Assembly (NCBI GenBank): GCA_964564625.1
Contig: CAZMBE010000005.1
Coordinates: forward strand, 62,001-126,000
DNA from: UBA2185 sp964564625
Lineage (GTDB): Bacteria; Desulfobacterota; Syntrophia; Syntrophales; UBA2185
Direction: 5' to 3'
DNA length: 64,000 nucleotides
The translations under genes were made by a program, and so were the position numbers. Position 1 is the first letter of the stretch; each line of letters opens with the position of its first letter. Below are positions 61,308-64,000 of this stretch, in pieces. The notes under the pieces were generated by a model. It was not told the DNA's origin and made no database searches. It saw only the letters and a list, made by a program, of their open reading frames with translations.

Positions 61308-62878
61308 TATCGTCCGCCGAGATCCAGCACCATGTCTTTGGGAGCTTCAATCCTCACGGAGGTGAATATGGATTTTTTTTGTCCCGCCATAATATCAAGA
61401 CTCCAGATCACCGATGAGAAATTTTTTTCTGCCGGCTCCGGATCATGCTTGAGGGATACGACAATCCTTTCATCCCTTGGTTGAGGGTTTGGCTCTTCTA
61501 CCATTACCCTTACGGGAGAGCTTCGGGAATTCAGGACATCAATTTGCCAATCCCAAATGTGGATTTGCTTGTCCTGTAAAAAAGTTTTCTCACCTGATTT
61601 CTTAGAAAGCAACTGCGCTTTTACTGTGATAAGGGGGTCAGTGCCAAAAAAAACAATTGCCTCGTTTCCGAAAAGGGAGAATTCACGTTTCCCTAAAATC
61701 GCACCGTCCATCGCAAATACGCAGTTACCGGAAGGGACTTCTTTTTGTTCCGTCAGTTTCACCGACGCCCTGACGAATACCTGATTGTTCTGACTGGGCC
61801 TCGTCAAATAAGTGAATTCTGATGGCCACAATTCGTCCTGTATTTTTACCTTCTGTTGTGCTCCGGCAGGGATGTTTTTTTTCCCTATCTGCCAGAGCGA
61901 ATATGTACTTTGCTTTATCTGTCTCGGGACAGGAGGCGCCTCCGCAGCCGCAACTGAATAACCCTCACGGTCATCGGATGCTTCTGCCTTCATGGTTTTT
62001 TTACGGACTGCTTCAGATCGAAACATCGGTCGCTGCTTAACGATCCATGGAGGCAAGTCAGCCGGAGAAGTAGCTTTTGGCGGTTTCAATGTGGCTAAAT
62101 TGATGCTCACATTGTTCCAGTCCTGGCCTGAACTCTGCCAGATTTCGGCTTCCCATGTAAAATTGATTTTTTTATCTCTTGGTTTCGCCTCTAAACGATA
62201 CATAGGCTTCCACCCGCATTCTGACAGAGCGTATGTGTATGAGAGAGTCGCTTCGCTCTGCGCGGATCCTAAAAGAAGGATGGTAATCTCCCATGCCGTA
62301 TCTTTCTTTCCCGCCGCACGGTCTAATTCATCCTGTGTTTCCTTGATTTTTTTATCAAGCTTTTCAAGTTTGGATTCCTGTGTTAGCTTGTCCTGATACG
62401 ATGTCTTTATATTTTTACCGATAGCGGTGGAAAGGGTATGCGCGTCCGCGACAGTCTTTACCTTTGCTTTGGTTTGCAATTGCCAGAACTGAACCTGCGT
62501 ATCGAGGGCACGTATTAATGATTGAAGGATTTTCTTTTCGTCTTTTAGTGTGTCAAGCTGTTTACGGAAATTTGCGATTTTCGTGTCATCCTGACGGACA
62601 ACCTGCCTCCACGTCATATCTTCAATTTTTAATTTTGCATTCTGCACCAGGCTGGCGACAAGAGAATCGGGATCAGCCTGCCCGGGCAGAATTACAATTG
62701 CTTTTCGTAAATCCTTATTTTCTGCCTGAAGTTTTACTTTCGTAACTTCATGAACATGTGCGGAATCAGGAAAGAATGTAACTTCACGAGGAGCTGACCA
62801 TACGCACGCAGGATAAAAGAAGATCACAATCGTAACTGCTGTCATACATTTTTTCATAAGGGTTTCCATAATTGTCAT
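61307..62878 (-). CDS. Exported DUF4139/mucoidy-inhibitor-like protein
   Basis: A 523-residue protein with a signal peptide (to about residue 28, ACVWSA), a DUF4140-like start (REVTFFPDSAHVHEVTKVKL), a coiled coil (about 95-195) and a beta-rich DUF4139 domain (ATLSYTYALSECGWKPMYRL, QSSGQDWNNVSINLATLKP). GGAGG lies seven bases before the ATG at 62878, which directly follows the mtaD stop. Function unknown; possibly an envelope or polysaccharide-related protein. Confidence 0.82.
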   Translation of the reverse strand: MTIMETLMKKCMTAVTIVIFFYPACVWSAPREVTFFPDSAHVHEVTKVKLQAENKDLRKAIVILPGQADPDSLVASLVQNAKLKIEDMTWRQVVRQDDTKIANFRKQLDTLKDEKKILQSLIRALDTQVQFWQLQTKAKVKTVADAHTLSTAIGKNIKTSYQDKLTQESKLEKLDKKIKETQDELDRAAGKKDTAWEITILLLGSAQSEATLSYTYALSECGWKPMYRLEAKPRDKKINFTWEAEIWQSSGQDWNNVSINLATLKPPKATSPADLPPWIVKQRPMFRSEAVRKKTMKAEASDDREGYSVAAAEAPPVPRQIKQSTYSLWQIGKKNIPAGAQQKVKIQDELWPSEFTYLTRPSQNNQVFVRASVKLTEQKEVPSGNCVFAMDGAILGKREFSLFGNEAIVFFGTDPLITVKAQLLSKKSGEKTFLQDKQIHIWDWQIDVLNSRSSPVRVMVEEPNPQPRDERIVVSLKHDPEPAEKNFSSVIWSLDIMAGQKKSIFTSVRIEAPKDMVLDLGGR

Positions 62879-64000
62879 CTAGTAACCTCCAGAAAAAGAA
62901 TTACCTGCAATTGCCTTCGCAATTATTCTCACTTCTTGCATGATGGAAGGTAAATCGACGTGTATGAGCTTCCGTTCATGCATAACAATGTTGCCCCCAA
63001 TAATGCTCGTGTTGACATCTGAGCCGGAGGCCGCGTACACGAGTTGTGAATAATGGTTATACAGGGGAGTGAGATGGGGCTTCTTCATATCAACGATGAT
63101 TAGATCAGCATACTTGCCTGCCTCAATGGAGCCTGTCTGATCATCAATCCCGAGGGCCTTTGCCCCCGCTATTGTGGCCATCCTTAAAACCGTCTTGGCA
63201 TCCATCAGGGTAGGGTTCAGCTCTATAACCTTGTGTAGTTTGGCTGCAGAACCCATCTCCCTAAACATGTCCAGATCATTATTGCTGGCACATCCATCCG
63301 TGCCGAGACCCACTGTAATGCCCTTCTTGATCATACGAGGAACATGCGCGCACCCAGCCCCGAGCTTCATGTTGCTTTCCGGGTTATGAGATACCTTCAC
63401 ATTGTTCTCGTGGAGCATTGCTATTTCATCATCATCAAGCCAGACTGCATGGACAGCCAATGTCAAATCGTCCAGTATATCGATATCCTGGAGGTACGGG
63501 ACAGGATTTTTCCCGAATCGCTCTCTGGTGATCGCGACCTCTTCCTTTGTTTCCGATACATGGATGTTGTATAAGATGTTTTTTTTCCTGGCAGTGTTTT
63601 TTATGCATGCAAGTGTTTTGGTCGAACATGTGTACGGGGAATGGCATGCAAGAGAAGGTGTAATCAACGGATTCTTGTCCTTCCATTTATCTATGAAGTT
63701 CTCCGCTATATCGACAATCTTTCCCGGGTCATTCTGATGAGGCAGATCAATGAATCCCTGGGAGACGACGGCGCGCATGCAGGAGTCAACGGCGGCACGG
63801 GCAACGCTGCTCTCGTAAAAATAGGCATCACAGAACGTTGTCGTTCCGGAGAGAATCATTTCCGCGATGGCCAGCATGGAGCCCGCATAGACCATATCGC
63901 GGTTTACAAATCGTGCCTCTGCCGGAAAAATGTGCTTATTCAGCCAATCCATAAGGGGAAGGTCATCGGCGAGTCCCCGGAAACATACCATGGGCAAATG
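62879..64000 (-). CDS. MtaD-like S-adenosylhomocysteine / methylthioadenosine deaminase, 5' end missing
   Basis: An amidohydrolase running off the right edge (the first residues and the metal-binding HTH are outside or at the edge, where HLPMVCFRG is read). Seen: substrate Glu in ARFVNRDMVYAGS region, GTTTFCDAYFY, ACHSPYTCS, the metal His in NIHVSET and AVHAVWLDDDEI, and the metal Asp in GLGTDGCASNNDLDMF. This is the MtaD/SsnA-like subfamily that deaminates adenosine derivatives formed from SAM. Cleaning up SAM by-products would suit a radical-SAM-rich anaerobe. Head of the operon continuing to glgB. Confidence 0.86.
   Translation of the reverse strand, partial: HLPMVCFRGLADDLPLMDWLNKHIFPAEARFVNRDMVYAGSMLAIAEMILSGTTTFCDAYFYESSVARAAVDSCMRAVVSQGFIDLPHQNDPGKIVDIAENFIDKWKDKNPLITPSLACHSPYTCSTKTLACIKNTARKKNILYNIHVSETKEEVAITRERFGKNPVPYLQDIDILDDLTLAVHAVWLDDDEIAMLHENNVKVSHNPESNMKLGAGCAHVPRMIKKGITVGLGTDGCASNNDLDMFREMGSAAKLHKVIELNPTLMDAKTVLRMATIAGAKALGIDDQTGSIEAGKYADLIIVDMKKPHLTPLYNHYSQLVYAASGSDVNTSIIGGNIVMHERKLIHVDLPSIMQEVRIIAKAIAGNSFSGGY

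Noticed and set aside
1..64000. CRISPR array, tRNA, rRNA or prophage
   Set aside because: No regularly spaced identical repeats, tRNA cloverleaf, rRNA segment or phage structural gene was recognised; a tRNA search program could still find a missed tRNA.

Overview
The window reads as a chromosomal segment of an anaerobic, Gram-negative bacterium of the Desulfobacterota / former Deltaproteobacteria, perhaps near Syntrophales. This is an inference from gene content: a PilR/sigma-54 pilus locus, GTP-dependent PEP carboxykinase, DUF169, DUF4384 and DUF4139 proteins, ferredoxin-type proteins, PyrK/PyrD, RecBCD, and a selenocysteine-dependent peptide system. No rRNA, tRNA, CRISPR array or prophage was recognised.

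Layout. 1-5.4 kb: the end of a PilR-like sigma-54 activator, a sigma-54-type promoter, a type IV pilin, and an operon of three minor pilins plus a large PilX-like protein with an L-type-lectin-like domain. 5.4-7.3 kb: a histidine kinase with a receiver-adenylate cyclase partner. 7.6-8.7 kb: a decayed IS3-type insertion sequence. 8.7-17 kb: an AtuA/DUF4387 cluster, a MacB-like ABC exporter with adaptor, an iron-sulfur protein and a guanylate-kinase-like protein. 17.3-24.8 kb: a divergent RelA/SpoT-like gene, a THEP1 NTPase, recD and recB. 25-28.7 kb: a response regulator, DUF169, a second pilin, and a DUF47 regulator whose Pit transporter has decayed.

29.3-32.7 kb holds the most notable system. 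A short gene with three in-frame UGA codons, normally read as broken, encodes a lipoprotein-like peptide with three predicted selenocysteines spaced exactly 22 residues apart. Each UGA is followed 20-21 nt later by a perfect 6-bp hairpin with a 5-nt loop. The stems covary, and the last hairpin overlaps the stop codon. Next come a SPASM radical-SAM maturase, a secreted metallo-beta-lactamase-fold protein and a YHS protein. This matches the 'selenobiotic' / thio(seleno)oxazole SbtA-SbtM RiPP class.

33-51 kb: recC (detached from recBD), a Nudix protein, PEP carboxykinase, a PTS EIIA, RimI, pyrK-pyrD, secreted and metallo-hydrolase proteins, a HEAT-repeat/receiver pair, a phosphatase and HrpA. 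51-64 kb: an acetyltransferase, a GH57-GT5 glycogen synthase fusion, a receiver-PAS-LuxR regulator, and a four-gene operon of an MtaD-like deaminase, a DUF4139 protein, a eukaryote-type glycogen branching enzyme and a PurN-like formyltransferase. A family of short palindromic repeats (GTCATT...AATGAC) lies between genes and, apparently, in frame inside recB and hrpA.
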